In this document: one piece after another, positions 17,591-25,352 of the stretch
Position numbering within the stretch: position 1 is the first letter of the stretch
How the letters are laid out: the number at the start of each line of letters is the position of its first letter
NCBI RefSeq assembly: GCF_000009765.2
Contig: NC_003155.5
Span: 868,001-932,000, forward strand
From: Streptomyces avermitilis MA-4680 = NBRC 14893
GTDB taxonomy: Bacteria; Actinomycetota; Actinomycetes; Streptomycetales; Streptomycetaceae
DNA: 64,000 bases
Reading direction: 5' to 3'
The notes under the pieces: generated by a model
What the model saw: only the letters and a program-made list of their open reading frames with translations
Databases searched by the model: none
What the model was told of the DNA's origin: nothing
Program-made: the position numbers and the translations under genes

Positions 17591-19036
17591 GTGCTCAGCA
17601 GGAACTCACCGGTCGAAGAAGCCAGGGCGCCCAGGTGGCGAGCAAGGAGCAGGCGCGCCACGGCCGTTGTTCTGCTCGCCCTGGTGGCCGGCACGGAGCT
17701 GGCTGCCGGCCCTGTCGCTGCCGCGCCGCATGCAGCCGACCGCGTGGATGGCGTGTGGCGCTTGGACGGCTACGGCACCGTGCTGTCCGTCGAGGACGGG
17801 CGGCTGCGGGAATACCAGACGACCGCCGTCAGCTGCCTGCGCGGCGACACCGCACGGCGCACAGGCCAGGCCGGCAACTCGGTGATCTATACCGGCGACG
17901 ACACGACCGTCTACCGGATACGCCCCGCAGCGGGCAAAGCCGGCGCGACCCTGCACTTCGACGGCTCGGTCGGCGACCGCCGGCTGCGGCGCCTTCCGGC
18001 ACTGCCTGCCAGATGCACCGAGGCTGCACCGACGGGAGCGCTGGCGACCTTCGACGTCTTCTGGCAGACCTTCGAGGAAAACTATCCCTTCTTCGCAGCC
18101 AAGAAGACCAACTGGCAGACAGTCAGGGACCGATACCGTCCAAGGGTCTACGACGGGATGCCGGACACCGAGCTTTTCGCCCTTCTGCGGGAGATGGTGC
18201 TGCCGCTGTACGACGCGCATGTGGGTATCGACGCCGGTGACACCGGGAGCTTCGCGCAGAGCCGCCCCGGCACTATGCCCCCCGGCCCCGGACTCGACCA
18301 GCAGGCCCAGCGCTTCGTCGAGCAGCACGACCTCGCCGGCATGCGGCTGCGGACCTTCGCGAACGGCCGTATCGGGTACGCCCGGTTGCCGGACGGAACC
18401 GGCTACCTGCGGGTCTCCGGCTTCGGCGGATACGACGGCGACAGCCCTGCCTACGCGCGCAACAGCGCCGTCCTGGATGAGACGCTGAGCCAGGTGATCA
18501 GGCCGGGGCTCCGGGGTCTGGTGCTGGATCTACGGATCAACGGGGGCGGTTCCGACGCGCTGGCGCTGCAGATTGCCGAGCGCCTGACCGATCCCGCGTA
18601 CGTGGCCTACGCCAAGCGGGCACGCAACGACCCGATCGACCCAGGTCGCCACACCCGCCCGCAGCCGGTACGCGTCCGGCCGGCAGCCGACCGGTTCCGG
18701 TACACCGGCCCAGTCGCAGTGCTCACCGGCGGTGAGACCTACAGCGCCGGCGAGACCCTCACCCAGGCCCTCATACAGCGCCCGGCGAGGACCGTACGCA
18801 TTGGACAGAACACGCAGGGCGTCTTCTCGGACGTTCTGGAGCGCACCCTCCAGAACGGCTGGTCCTTCGGCCTGCCGAACGAGGAGTACCTCACCCCGTC
18901 CGGCGGCAAGACCTTCGACGGCGAGGGCATCCCCCCTGACATCCGCACCGGCAACTTCCTTGAGGAGATCGCCAACGGAACCCACGACTCCGCGTTCACA
19001 CAGGCTCTCGCGGTAATACGGCGCCGCGCCGAGTAA
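17591..19036 (+). CDS. secreted S41-family serine peptidase (C-terminal-processing-like)
   Basis: A 481-residue exported peptidase. A twin-basic N-region and a hydrophobic stretch at about residues 24-40 ending GPVAAA form a signal peptide. The tail-specific-protease core has GLVLDLRINGGGSDALAL and VAVLTGGETYSAGE, the latter with the catalytic Ser of family S41. No clear PDZ domain is seen; the N-terminal part resembles Streptomyces S41 proteins with a small beta domain. GTG start at 17591 follows AGGAAGGAGC. It probably cleaves unfolded or tagged proteins outside the cell membrane. Nothing suggests an operon. Confidence 0.88.
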   Translation: MLSRNSPVEEARAPRWRARSRRATAVVLLALVAGTELAAGPVAAAPHAADRVDGVWRLDGYGTVLSVEDGRLREYQTTAVSCLRGDTARRTGQAGNSVIYTGDDTTVYRIRPAAGKAGATLHFDGSVGDRRLRRLPALPARCTEAAPTGALATFDVFWQTFEENYPFFAAKKTNWQTVRDRYRPRVYDGMPDTELFALLREMVLPLYDAHVGIDAGDTGSFAQSRPGTMPPGPGLDQQAQRFVEQHDLAGMRLRTFANGRIGYARLPDGTGYLRVSGFGGYDGDSPAYARNSAVLDETLSQVIRPGLRGLVLDLRINGGGSDALALQIAERLTDPAYVAYAKRARNDPIDPGRHTRPQPVRVRPAADRFRYTGPVAVLTGGETYSAGETLTQALIQRPARTVRIGQNTQGVFSDVLERTLQNGWSFGLPNEEYLTPSGGKTFDGEGIPPDIRTGNFLEEIANGTHDSAFTQALAVIRRRAE

Positions 19037-19117
19037 TGCCGTTCCCGTCCCCTTGCCCGACAGCAATGCCAGCGGCCGGGTGCTGTCCGTTCTCGTGGAC
19101 ATCGACCCCAGCCTCGA

Positions 19118-19300
19118 GTGGTTCGTATCGGCATCCCGGAGCCGTACGCCACTCGGCGCACCGAGGCCATGGCCGACCGGGACAACGCCTTCTGGGGCGA
19201 GGCCATCCCCACCATGGAGGAGATAACCGGCAGGAAACCGCGTTCGCTGGCCAACTTCCTGTCCGACTACGCGACCGCATTCGCCCGGCAGCCGATCTGA
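19118..19300 (+). pseudogene. NmrA-family oxidoreductase, C-terminal fragment
   Basis: Sixty codons encode the tail of an NmrA/SDR-a5 type protein: IGIPEPYATRR, then NAFWGEAIPTMEEITGRKPR and SLANFLSDYA (separate adjoining segments). The cofactor-binding domain is missing and no ribosome-binding site precedes it. It lies directly after the S41 gene. Confidence 0.6.
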
Positions 19301-19462
19301 GCTCTCGGAGGACCAGGCGCGCCCACGAGATCATTAACGCAATTGCGGATATAGCCTCACATTTCCCACCTGGTACTCCGGGGTTGGACAAACCTGCTCA
19401 ACTGCCCACCCGACGACACGGCCCGGAGGAAGTAGCTGGGACATGGCGTCTACACGTACACG

Positions 19463-19681
19463 GTGGGAGATGTCGTGGATGTCGATCTGCGCAAGCTGCG
19501 CTACTGCCTGGTGGTGGCCGAGGAGTTGCACTTCGGTCGGGCCGCCGAGCGGCTGCACATCACCCAACCGGTGCCGTCCCGGCAGATCCGCGCGCTGGAG
19601 CAGGAGCTGCACGCGCGGCTGTTCACCAGGAACAAGCAGACCACGGTGCGCGCCTCAATCCGACTCTGGCTCCGCCGATGA
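19463..19681 (+). pseudogene. LysR-family regulator, N-terminal fragment
   Basis: The frame encodes an intact LysR winged helix ([20 protein letters not shown] and [20 protein letters not shown] as adjoining segments) but stops after about 70 residues, in the turn before the effector domain. A GTG at 19475 is the likely original start. The DNA-binding part could in principle be made, but the dimerisation and inducer domains are absent. With the NmrA fragment before it, this may be a second, deleted copy of a LysR/NmrA pair like 13547-15498. Confidence 0.65.
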
Positions 19682-19697
19682 CCCGCCGGATACTCCC

Positions 19698-20387
19698 CTA
19701 GGCATGGTCGAGTCGGTCGGCCATGCCGGCCAGGTCGTCGGCGTGCAGGTCGAACCCGTCCGAGGAGGTGGGCGGGTCGCCGACGGGGCGGGCGACGTAG
19801 GCGGTGCGCAGGCCAAGGCTCTGTGCTCCGCGCAGGTCCCAGGCGTGGGCGGCGACCATCAGGAGCCGCTCCGGCGGTCGCCCGGAAACGGTGACGGCCA
19901 GCTGGTAGACCGCTGGGTCCGGCTTGTAGGTCCGGGCGTCTTCGGCGGACAGGGCCTGGTGCCAGCGCAGTCCGGCGTGCGCGTTGAGACCCAGCAGCGC
20001 CGTCCGGCTCGCATTGGAGAGTCCGATCAGCGGGAACCGTTCGGCGAGCCGGGCGAGCCCTGCCACGGTGTCAGGCCACGGCGGGAGCCTGCGCCCCGAC
20101 AGGGCCAGCGCCGCTACGGCGGCCGGGTCGTCGACTCCGACGGCGTCGGCGACGAGCCGGGCGGCTTCCAGGTCGAGGACGTCGCTGGTGAGGTAGGGCC
20201 GGACGCCGTCGAGGATGCGACGTTGCTCGCGGTCGATGTGCTGCTGCCACAGCGACAAAAGCTGCTCGACCCTGGGATCGTCGAGGGATGGGTCGAGTTC
20301 ACGAATGCCGGCGCGGATACCGGCGGGTTCGTCGACGAGCGTGCCGAGCACGTCGAACACGACGGCATCGATCTCCAGCTCTGACAT
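19698..20387 (-). CDS. HAD-superfamily hydrolase (haloacid dehalogenase type II-like)
   Basis: A 229-residue HAD protein. The nucleophile motif VVFDVLGT has Asp near residue 12; motif II is LIGLSNAS, the Lys motif is YKPDPAVY, and motif IV is MVAAHAWDLRGA, which matches the L-2-haloacid dehalogenase subgroup. It would act on a small phosphorylated or halogenated substrate. The ATG at 20387 has a GGAGACC ribosome-binding site; a longer upstream open frame is ignored. It is transcribed from the spacer in front of csbD. Complete. Confidence 0.9.
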   Translation of the reverse strand: MSELEIDAVVFDVLGTLVDEPAGIRAGIRELDPSLDDPRVEQLLSLWQQHIDREQRRILDGVRPYLTSDVLDLEAARLVADAVGVDDPAAVAALALSGRRLPPWPDTVAGLARLAERFPLIGLSNASRTALLGLNAHAGLRWHQALSAEDARTYKPDPAVYQLAVTVSGRPPERLLMVAAHAWDLRGAQSLGLRTAYVARPVGDPPTSSDGFDLHADDLAGMADRLDHA

Positions 20388-20592
20388 GGGCGAGGTCTCC
20401 TGGACGAAGCAGGGGCGTAGGAGTGGCTGTTCACCGAACGCAGCGGGAAGCACCCTGATTCCCGAACCGCACGACCTGTGCGGCAACCGCATCAACGTCG
20501 CCGACCATCGCGCCGCCAAGCCGCAACCCACGACCGGCGCAGCGCCTCTGCTTGACTGCTGGGTGGGCGCGTTGCGGGTATCGGACAGCACA

Positions 20593-20622
20593 GATCCCGG
20601 CAGCCAGCGGGCTGCCGGGATC
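20593..20622 (-). terminator. intrinsic terminator after CsbD gene
   Basis: A perfect 13-bp stem (GATCCCGGCAGCC and its complement) with a 4-base loop lies 14 bp past the csbD-like stop at 20636. It is GC-rich, as is usual for Streptomyces terminators. Confidence 0.7.
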
Positions 20623-20635
20623 AAAAGTGTTGCGC

Positions 20636-20812
20636 CTACTTGCGCTTGATGGCGTCCTTGGCCTTCTCCTTGGCCGCGCGCAGGTCGCCCTTGGACTCCT
20701 CGGCGTGCCCCTTGCCCTTCAGGGACTCGTTGCCCGCCGCACCGCCGACGACCTTCTTGACCTTGCCCTTGGCCTGCTCGCCGTTGGCCTGGGCCTTCTC
20801 GTCCGCAGCCAC
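20636..20812 (-). CDS. CsbD family stress protein
   Basis: A 58-residue, highly charged CsbD protein with KAQANGEQAKGKVKKVVG near the start, NESLKGKGHAEESKGD, and a C-terminal KEKAKDAIKRK. CsbD proteins are small general-stress proteins; in Bacillus the gene is under SigB. GTG at 20812 is chosen because AGGGGTGA lies about 7 bases upstream; an alternative GTG at 20818 would overlap that site. It heads a group of stress genes that ends with a SigB-type sigma factor. Confidence 0.85.
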   Translation of the reverse strand: MAADEKAQANGEQAKGKVKKVVGGAAGNESLKGKGHAEESKGDLRAAKEKAKDAIKRK

Positions 20813-20991
20813 AACCACTCACCCCTGTCTCACTCGAAAACGGTTCACTCCCCTCTCACCCCGAACTCCACTCTCAAACGGAAGATTGCCGCACGGGCTT
20901 TTCGTAACTCTGGGATCTCTGAAAACTACATAAGATCCGCAGGAGTGGAGATCGTTCCGCAGGGCACACGACGGCTCGGAGGTTGATAACT

Positions 20992-21162
20992 ATGGTTCCT
21001 GTTCTTCTCGTTCTTCTGCTCGCTCTGATCCTCTTCGGTGCCGGTTTCGCACTCAAGGCCCTGTGGTGGATCGCTGTCATCGTGCTGGTCGTGTGGGTGC
21101 TCGGGTTCGTGATCCGTCCTGCGGGAAGCGGCGGTAAGCGGGGCCGCTGGTACCGCTGGTAG
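20992..21162 (+). CDS. small hydrophobic membrane protein
   Basis: A 56-residue protein made of two hydrophobic helices (VLLVLLLALILFGAGFAL, then ALWWIAVIVLVVWVLGFVI) and a basic C-terminal tail ending GRWYRW. It starts at ATG 20992 with a GGAGG ribosome-binding site 8 bases upstream. Such short hydrophobic proteins are conserved next to stress genes in Streptomyces and probably sit in the cell membrane. Divergent from csbD; function unknown. Confidence 0.8.
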   Translation: MVPVLLVLLLALILFGAGFALKALWWIAVIVLVVWVLGFVIRPAGSGGKRGRWYRW

Positions 21163-21188
21163 GCGGGCACTGATCACGACCTGACCTC

Positions 21189-21221
21189 GGTGGGCCCCGA
21201 CGCCACCTCTCGGGGCCCACC
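21189..21221 (+). terminator. intrinsic terminator after small hydrophobic protein gene
   Basis: A perfect 12-bp stem (GGTGGGCCCCGA and complement) with a 9-base loop begins 27 bp after the stop at 21162. Confidence 0.7.
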
Positions 21222-21497
21222 CATGTCCCGTCTCCCTGTCACGGCGGGACGAAAGCGGTGATTCTGTTGATTCGGGGTAGTTGGAGGCCATGGCCGGAGG
21301 ATGCCGTGGCGCCAGGAACCACGGCCTCCAGCACGGCACCTCCGGCCATACATATTTCCTCCCGACATAAATGTGTGGGGTCCGGGAGGCAGGGCACCCG
21401 GCCTTCTGAGAAAACGTCACCGAATTCGATGACGTCTGTACGACTTTGCAGTTCAACTGCGAGGGCAGCAAAAAAATCTCGATGAGGGAGCCGTTTT

Positions 21498-21851
21498 ATG
21501 AGTGACAGCATCTGGGGCTACCAGCCGACCACCGGCCACACCGCGGGCACCGACCTGATCGGATACAAGGTCGAGGCCACCGACGGCAGTATCGGGAAAG
21601 TCGACAAGCACTCGGACGACGTCAACTCCTCGTACCTCGTCGTCGACACCGGCGTGTGGATCTTCGGCAAGCACGTTCTGCTGCCGGCCGGGACCGTGAA
21701 GACGGTCGACCAGGCCGAGCGCAAGATCTATGTCGACCTCACGAAGGAGCAGATCAAGGACTCCCCGGAGTTCGACAAGGACAAGCACGCCGGTGACGCC
21801 GGCTACCACGAGCAGGTCGGCAGCTACTACCAGAGCCACCGACGCGTCTGA
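21498..21851 (+). CDS. PRC-barrel domain-containing protein
   Basis: A 117-residue protein with one PRC-barrel: DLIGYKVEATDGSIGKVDKH, SYLVVDTGVWIFGKHVLLPA and KTVDQAERKIYVDLTKEQIK in order (three separate segments). PRC-barrels are beta-barrel adaptors found in photosynthetic reaction centres and RimM; stand-alone forms are stress-induced in actinomycetes. ATG at 21498 has a GAGGGAG ribosome-binding site. The preceding 336 bp contain the terminator of the upstream gene and presumably a stress promoter. It ends just before a very strong terminator. Confidence 0.88.
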   Translation: MSDSIWGYQPTTGHTAGTDLIGYKVEATDGSIGKVDKHSDDVNSSYLVVDTGVWIFGKHVLLPAGTVKTVDQAERKIYVDLTKEQIKDSPEFDKDKHAGDAGYHEQVGSYYQSHRRV

Positions 21852-21870
21852 CCTCACAGCGCCACCCCGC

Positions 21871-21909
21871 AAGTGGGGCCGACCAAAGTGTCTTTGGTCG
21901 GCCCCACTT
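21871..21909 (+). terminator. very strong intrinsic terminator
   Basis: An 18-bp perfect inverted repeat (arms 21871-21888 and 21892-21909, AAGTGGGGCCGACCAAAG and complement) with a 3-base loop lies 20 bp after the PRC-barrel stop. The symmetric A/T-ended stem could act in both directions. Confidence 0.85.
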
Positions 21910-21976
21910 CTCGTGCGCCAGCAAGCGTCGTCAAGCGGATGGCCCGGGGTTGCCGGCTCCGTTCCCGGATCGTGTG

Positions 21977-22001
21977 GTGTGCATTCCCTGAACGGGGGTA
22001 C
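21977..22001 (+). promoter_or_regulatory. SigB-like promoter upstream of the sigma factor gene
   Basis: GTGT at 21977-21980, a 15-base spacer, then GGGTAC at 21996-22001 match the Streptomyces SigB consensus (GTTT, 14-16 bases, GGGTAC/T). It lies 65 bp before the start of a SigB-type sigma gene, which suggests autoregulation. Confidence 0.6.
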
Positions 22002-22066
22002 GCGCCTGGTGCCGGTCTCCAGCAGCCGGCGGCACGGGGGCTGGATACACGTGGGAGGGCCCTGAG

Positions 22067-22906
22067 ATGACAGTGACCGAGGCAACAAGAGCGCGGACGG
22101 TGGCGCTGCCGGAGATAGCGGACCCCTCGGGGGTCGCTCCCAAGGATGCCCGTCAATTGTCCCGGCTGTTCTTCGACAGGCTCGCCGTTCTGGAAGAGGG
22201 CACGCCCGAATACCAGTACGCACGTAACACCCTCATCGAGATGAACGTCACCCTCGTCCGTTTCGCGGCCGCGCGCTTCCGCAGTCGCAGCCAGGACGAG
22301 ATGGAGGACATCGTCCAGGTCGGCACGATCGGGCTGATCAAGGCCATCGACCGGTTCGAACTCACCCGCGAAGTCGAGTTCACCTCCTTCGCGGTCCCCT
22401 ATATCGTCGGTGAGATCAAGCGCTTCTTCCGCGACACCTCGTGGGCCGTGCACGTCCCTCGCCGCCTACAGGAAGCCCGCATCCAGCTCGCCAAAGCCAC
22501 CGAGGAGCTCCAAAGCAGGCTTGACCGCATGCCCACGGTCAAGGAACTCTCCGAGCTGATGTGCCTGAGCGAGGAGGAGGTCAACGAAGCACGTCTGGCT
22601 TCCAACGGCTACACCTCCTCCTCCCTCGACGCCACCATCAGCTCCAGCAACGACGGCGAAGCCGCGCTGGCCGACTTCATCGGAACCGACGACAACGCCC
22701 TCGAACTCGTCGAGGACTTCAACGCCCTGGCCCCCATGATCGCCGAACTCGACGACCGCGAACGGCGCATCATCCACATGCGGTTCGTCGACGAACTCAC
22801 CCAGGCCCAGATCGGCGAACACCTCGGCGTCTCCCAGATGCACGTGTCCCGCCTGCTCTCCCGTACCCTCGCCAAGCTGCGCGAAGGCATGCTCACCACC
22901 AACTGA
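22067..22906 (+). CDS. sigB: SigB/SigF/SigG family RNA polymerase sigma factor
   Basis: A 279-residue sigma-70 family protein of the stress/sporulation branch. Region 2 has DEMEDIVQVGTIGLIKAIDR, region 3 has VHVPRRLQEARIQL, and region 4 is a helix-turn-helix with LTQAQIGEHLGVSQMHVSRL. The family directs general (osmotic, oxidative) stress or sporulation regulons. The promoter in front resembles the consensus of the SigB class itself. Neighbouring csbD, hydrophobic-protein and PRC-barrel genes are likely target genes. No anti-sigma or anti-anti-sigma gene is adjacent, so control by a partner must come from elsewhere. The exact paralogue (SigB versus related SigF-type) is not certain. Confidence 0.9.
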   Translation: MTVTEATRARTVALPEIADPSGVAPKDARQLSRLFFDRLAVLEEGTPEYQYARNTLIEMNVTLVRFAAARFRSRSQDEMEDIVQVGTIGLIKAIDRFELTREVEFTSFAVPYIVGEIKRFFRDTSWAVHVPRRLQEARIQLAKATEELQSRLDRMPTVKELSELMCLSEEEVNEARLASNGYTSSSLDATISSSNDGEAALADFIGTDDNALELVEDFNALAPMIAELDDRERRIIHMRFVDELTQAQIGEHLGVSQMHVSRLLSRTLAKLREGMLTTN

Positions 22907-22928
22907 CCCCACTCGTTCGCAACACACC

Positions 22929-22967
22929 GGCGGCGCTCCGCACCCTGCGAGGGTGGGGAGCGCCGCC
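22929..22967 (+). terminator. intrinsic terminator after sigma factor gene
   Basis: A 17-bp stem with one mismatch and a TGCGA loop begins 23 bp after the sigma gene stop. Confidence 0.75.
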
Positions 22968-23037
22968 CGTTCATTCCAGCAGCCGGGTACGAGGCGGCCG
23001 AACGCAAAATCGCTCGGCCGGCCGAGCGGACGCACTC

Positions 23038-23235
23038 GGCTTGCCCGTCGCCTTCCGCGTCCAGACCCTCGAAGCTGGGCCCGATCCCCACCAGGCGCCG
23101 GATGTCGGCATCGACCTGGGCGTCACCCTGCCCATCACTCTGTCGGAGGGCGAAACGCACGAGCCCGGCGAATGGCTGACCCGCAAGGAGCAGGCCGGGC
23201 GGGCCCGCGTGATGCACGCAACGCAATCGGGGTGA
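23038..23235 (+). pseudogene. IS200/IS605-type TnpB (OrfB) fragment
   Basis: About 65 codons encode VGIDLGVTLPITLSEG, the first RuvC-like active-site strand with its Asp, followed by GEWLTRKEQA, as in IS605-family TnpB/OrfB proteins. The zinc finger and the other catalytic acids are absent. No hairpin end or omega RNA could be recognised. Confidence 0.6.
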
Positions 23236-23283
23236 TCTCCGCGTGGAAGGATCTCGACGGGAGTACCGGCGCGGGGATCGGGG

Positions 23284-24279
23284 ATGAACGGAATGATCGG
23301 GAGCGTGTTCCGGACTGCGGACGTGCCTGCGGACAACCGGTTCGACTATTGGTGGGAACTGATCGGCCGGACCCGCTCAAGCGAGATCATCAGTGCTCAC
23401 GCCGCTGACTTCTGGGCGGAGTACCGGCTGATGGAGTTAGGTCCGGTGGCCGTGTGGTCGGCGTCGTTCCTGCCGTCGCGTTACCGGCGGAGCCCGAGAA
23501 TGGTACGTCAGTCCGATCCCGAGACGTACCACCTGACGCTGCTGCTGGACGGCGGACTGGCTCTCGACCATGCCGGGCGGACCGACACGTTCGGTCCACG
23601 TGACCTGCACCTGGCCGACAGCTCACGGCCGTACGATCTCCGGTCGACGGGCGATCGAGAGCACCACGTCGTCAAGGGAGTGGCCGTGGACTTCCCCAAG
23701 GCGCTGCTGCCCCTGCCACCGCACCTGGTCCGGGGGTTGCTGGGCCGGGGGTTGTCGGGGCGGGAGGGCCTCGGTGCTCTGCTGACGGACTTCCTCGTCG
23801 GCCTGGACCGGCAGGCCGACACTCTCCAGCCGTCCGACGCGCCACGTCTGGGCACAGTCGTACTCGACCTGCTGTCCGCCTGGCTGGCCCAAGTGCTGGA
23901 CGCGGAGACCGCCCTGTCCCAGGAGACCCGCCGGGTGGCCACGGCGGAAAGCATCCGGGCGTTCATCCGACAGAATCTGCACGATCCGGAGCTGTCGCCA
24001 CCCGTGATCGCCGCCGCGCATCACATATCCCTCAGCTACCTGCACCGGATCTTCCAGCAACAGGCGCAGGGCGAAACGGTCGCGGCCTATATCCGCAGTC
24101 AACGGCTGGAAGGCGCCTGCCGCGACCTGGCCAGCACCTCACTGCGCACCACTCCCATCTACGCCGTCGCCGCCCGCTGGGGCTTCCTCCACGCCTCCGA
24201 CTTCACCCGCACTTTCCGCACCGCCTACGGCCGCTCCCCCAAGGAATACCGCCTTCAGGCGCTGTACGTGCCGGAGTAG
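23284..24279 (+). CDS. AraC-family transcriptional regulator
   Basis: A 331-residue regulator with an N-terminal cupin-like AraC-binding domain (DYWWELIGRTRSSEI, later YHLTLLLDGGLAL) and a C-terminal double helix-turn-helix (ISLSYLHRIFQQQAQGETVA and YAVAARWGFLHASDFTRTFR). This is the NimR/FeaR-like domain order. ATG at 23284 overlaps a GGGATCGGGG patch that may serve as ribosome-binding site. The following 240 bp contain no target gene, so its regulon is not evident. Complete and probably active. Confidence 0.9.
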   Translation: MNGMIGSVFRTADVPADNRFDYWWELIGRTRSSEIISAHAADFWAEYRLMELGPVAVWSASFLPSRYRRSPRMVRQSDPETYHLTLLLDGGLALDHAGRTDTFGPRDLHLADSSRPYDLRSTGDREHHVVKGVAVDFPKALLPLPPHLVRGLLGRGLSGREGLGALLTDFLVGLDRQADTLQPSDAPRLGTVVLDLLSAWLAQVLDAETALSQETRRVATAESIRAFIRQNLHDPELSPPVIAAAHHISLSYLHRIFQQQAQGETVAAYIRSQRLEGACRDLASTSLRTTPIYAVAARWGFLHASDFTRTFRTAYGRSPKEYRLQALYVPE

Positions 24280-24519
24280 ACGCTCAGCCAGGCGGCATCA
24301 GCCGGCTTCAACCGCTTCAGGCCTCGCCTCGACTCGTCGCGCCGTACGCCGATGCCGCGACGGGTACGCGGACAGACCACCGCCGCCCCAGTCCGGACCT
24401 TTCGGCTGTAGACGCAGCGTCAAGGAAGTTGGACGTATTGCTAACGACAGCCGGACAGCAGCCCGTCATTCTTGATCCGTCGACAGCCGTCATGGATCGC
24501 TGGGTGAACAGGTCAGGGA

Positions 24520-24741
24520 AGCGTGGACAATTACAACTTCGGCTGGGTCACGTCGCACAAGTACAACAACAGCGCGAACGCCTCCATCTGGATGGCCGGG
24601 ATGATGCTGGATCCCTCCAAGCCCGCACTCTGCCCGTGAACGGCTTCAGCAGCAACATAGGTGTGGACGGCGTCGGGGCCGGGTGGAGGACTGTGCCTGG
24701 GTAACGCGGTTCCTCAGACCGTCATCGTCGAGTAGGCGGTG
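24520..24741 (+). pseudogene. decayed I36-type peptidase inhibitor paralogue
   Basis: In two frames the stretch repeats the C-terminal half of the inhibitor encoded just downstream: NYNFGWVTSHKYNNSAN, then after a frameshift ARTLPVNGFSSNIGVDGVG, and then a trace of the final EDCAWV strand. The signal peptide and first half are gone. It is best explained as an old tandem duplication that has been inactivated. Confidence 0.65.
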
Positions 24742-24950
24742 GCACATGACGCCCGGCTGAGCGCCCAACGCTCGCAAGGCGGGGCAAGTCCAGGCAGATC
24801 AGCTCCAGCCGTTGACCGGCGACTTCGGCTGCCCCACCGAGCCACCGCTCCCGACACCGCGTCCGGGACGGTGCCGAGAACCAGCACTCATCACATCACA
24901 ACCGCCGCTGGAATCACTCCGATCACCACGAATACTCTTCTGGAGAAGAC

Positions 24951-25352
24951 ATGATGTGGAAACGCATATTCGCAACGTCCGCAGCCACGCTGACACTCCT
25001 CGGTGGCAGCATGCTGGCCACTGCCGCACCGGCACAAGCAGATGGCACCTGCCCTTCGAACGCCCTCTGTATATGGGATTCGACGTCCTTCGGCGGCCTC
25101 AGAATCCTGACACGCAGCACCAACACCTGCTTCAACATGGGGAAGTTCGACTTCGGTTACATCCGGTCCTACGACAACAACCTCTCCGTCAACGGCTACG
25201 TCCACAACTACGCCGGATCCGGTGTCTGGTACCAAGCCCGCACTCTTCCGGCCGGCGGGTTCAGCAGTGACATCGGTGTTCCGGGACTCGGCGGTCTCGC
25301 GGAGGACTGGGTCTGCATGGGTTCAGCAGATCTGAGCGACTTCGTCTACTGA
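24951..25352 (+). CDS. secreted peptidase inhibitor family I36 protein
   Basis: A 133-residue exported protein: basic start, hydrophobic core at about residues 8-22, cleavage expected after APAQA at residue 30. The mature part has the I36 (SMI-like) pattern: CPSNALCIWDS with two Cys, FGYIRSYDNNLSVNGYVHNY, and a final EDWVCMG with paired Cys. Family members inhibit metalloproteinases or regulate extracellular proteolysis. Two ATGs at 24951 and 24954 are both reachable from TGGAG. The last codon and stop (TAC TGA) are provided by an IS630 insertion; see that element. The protein is otherwise unharmed. Confidence 0.85.
   Translation: MMWKRIFATSAATLTLLGGSMLATAAPAQADGTCPSNALCIWDSTSFGGLRILTRSTNTCFNMGKFDFGYIRSYDNNLSVNGYVHNYAGSGVWYQARTLPAGGFSSDIGVPGLGGLAEDWVCMGSADLSDFVY

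Noticed and set aside
20820..20900. SigB-type promoter in front of the CsbD gene
   Set aside because: GTTT-N14-GGGTGA is present on the minus strand, but the last bases differ from GGGTAC/T, so support is too weak.
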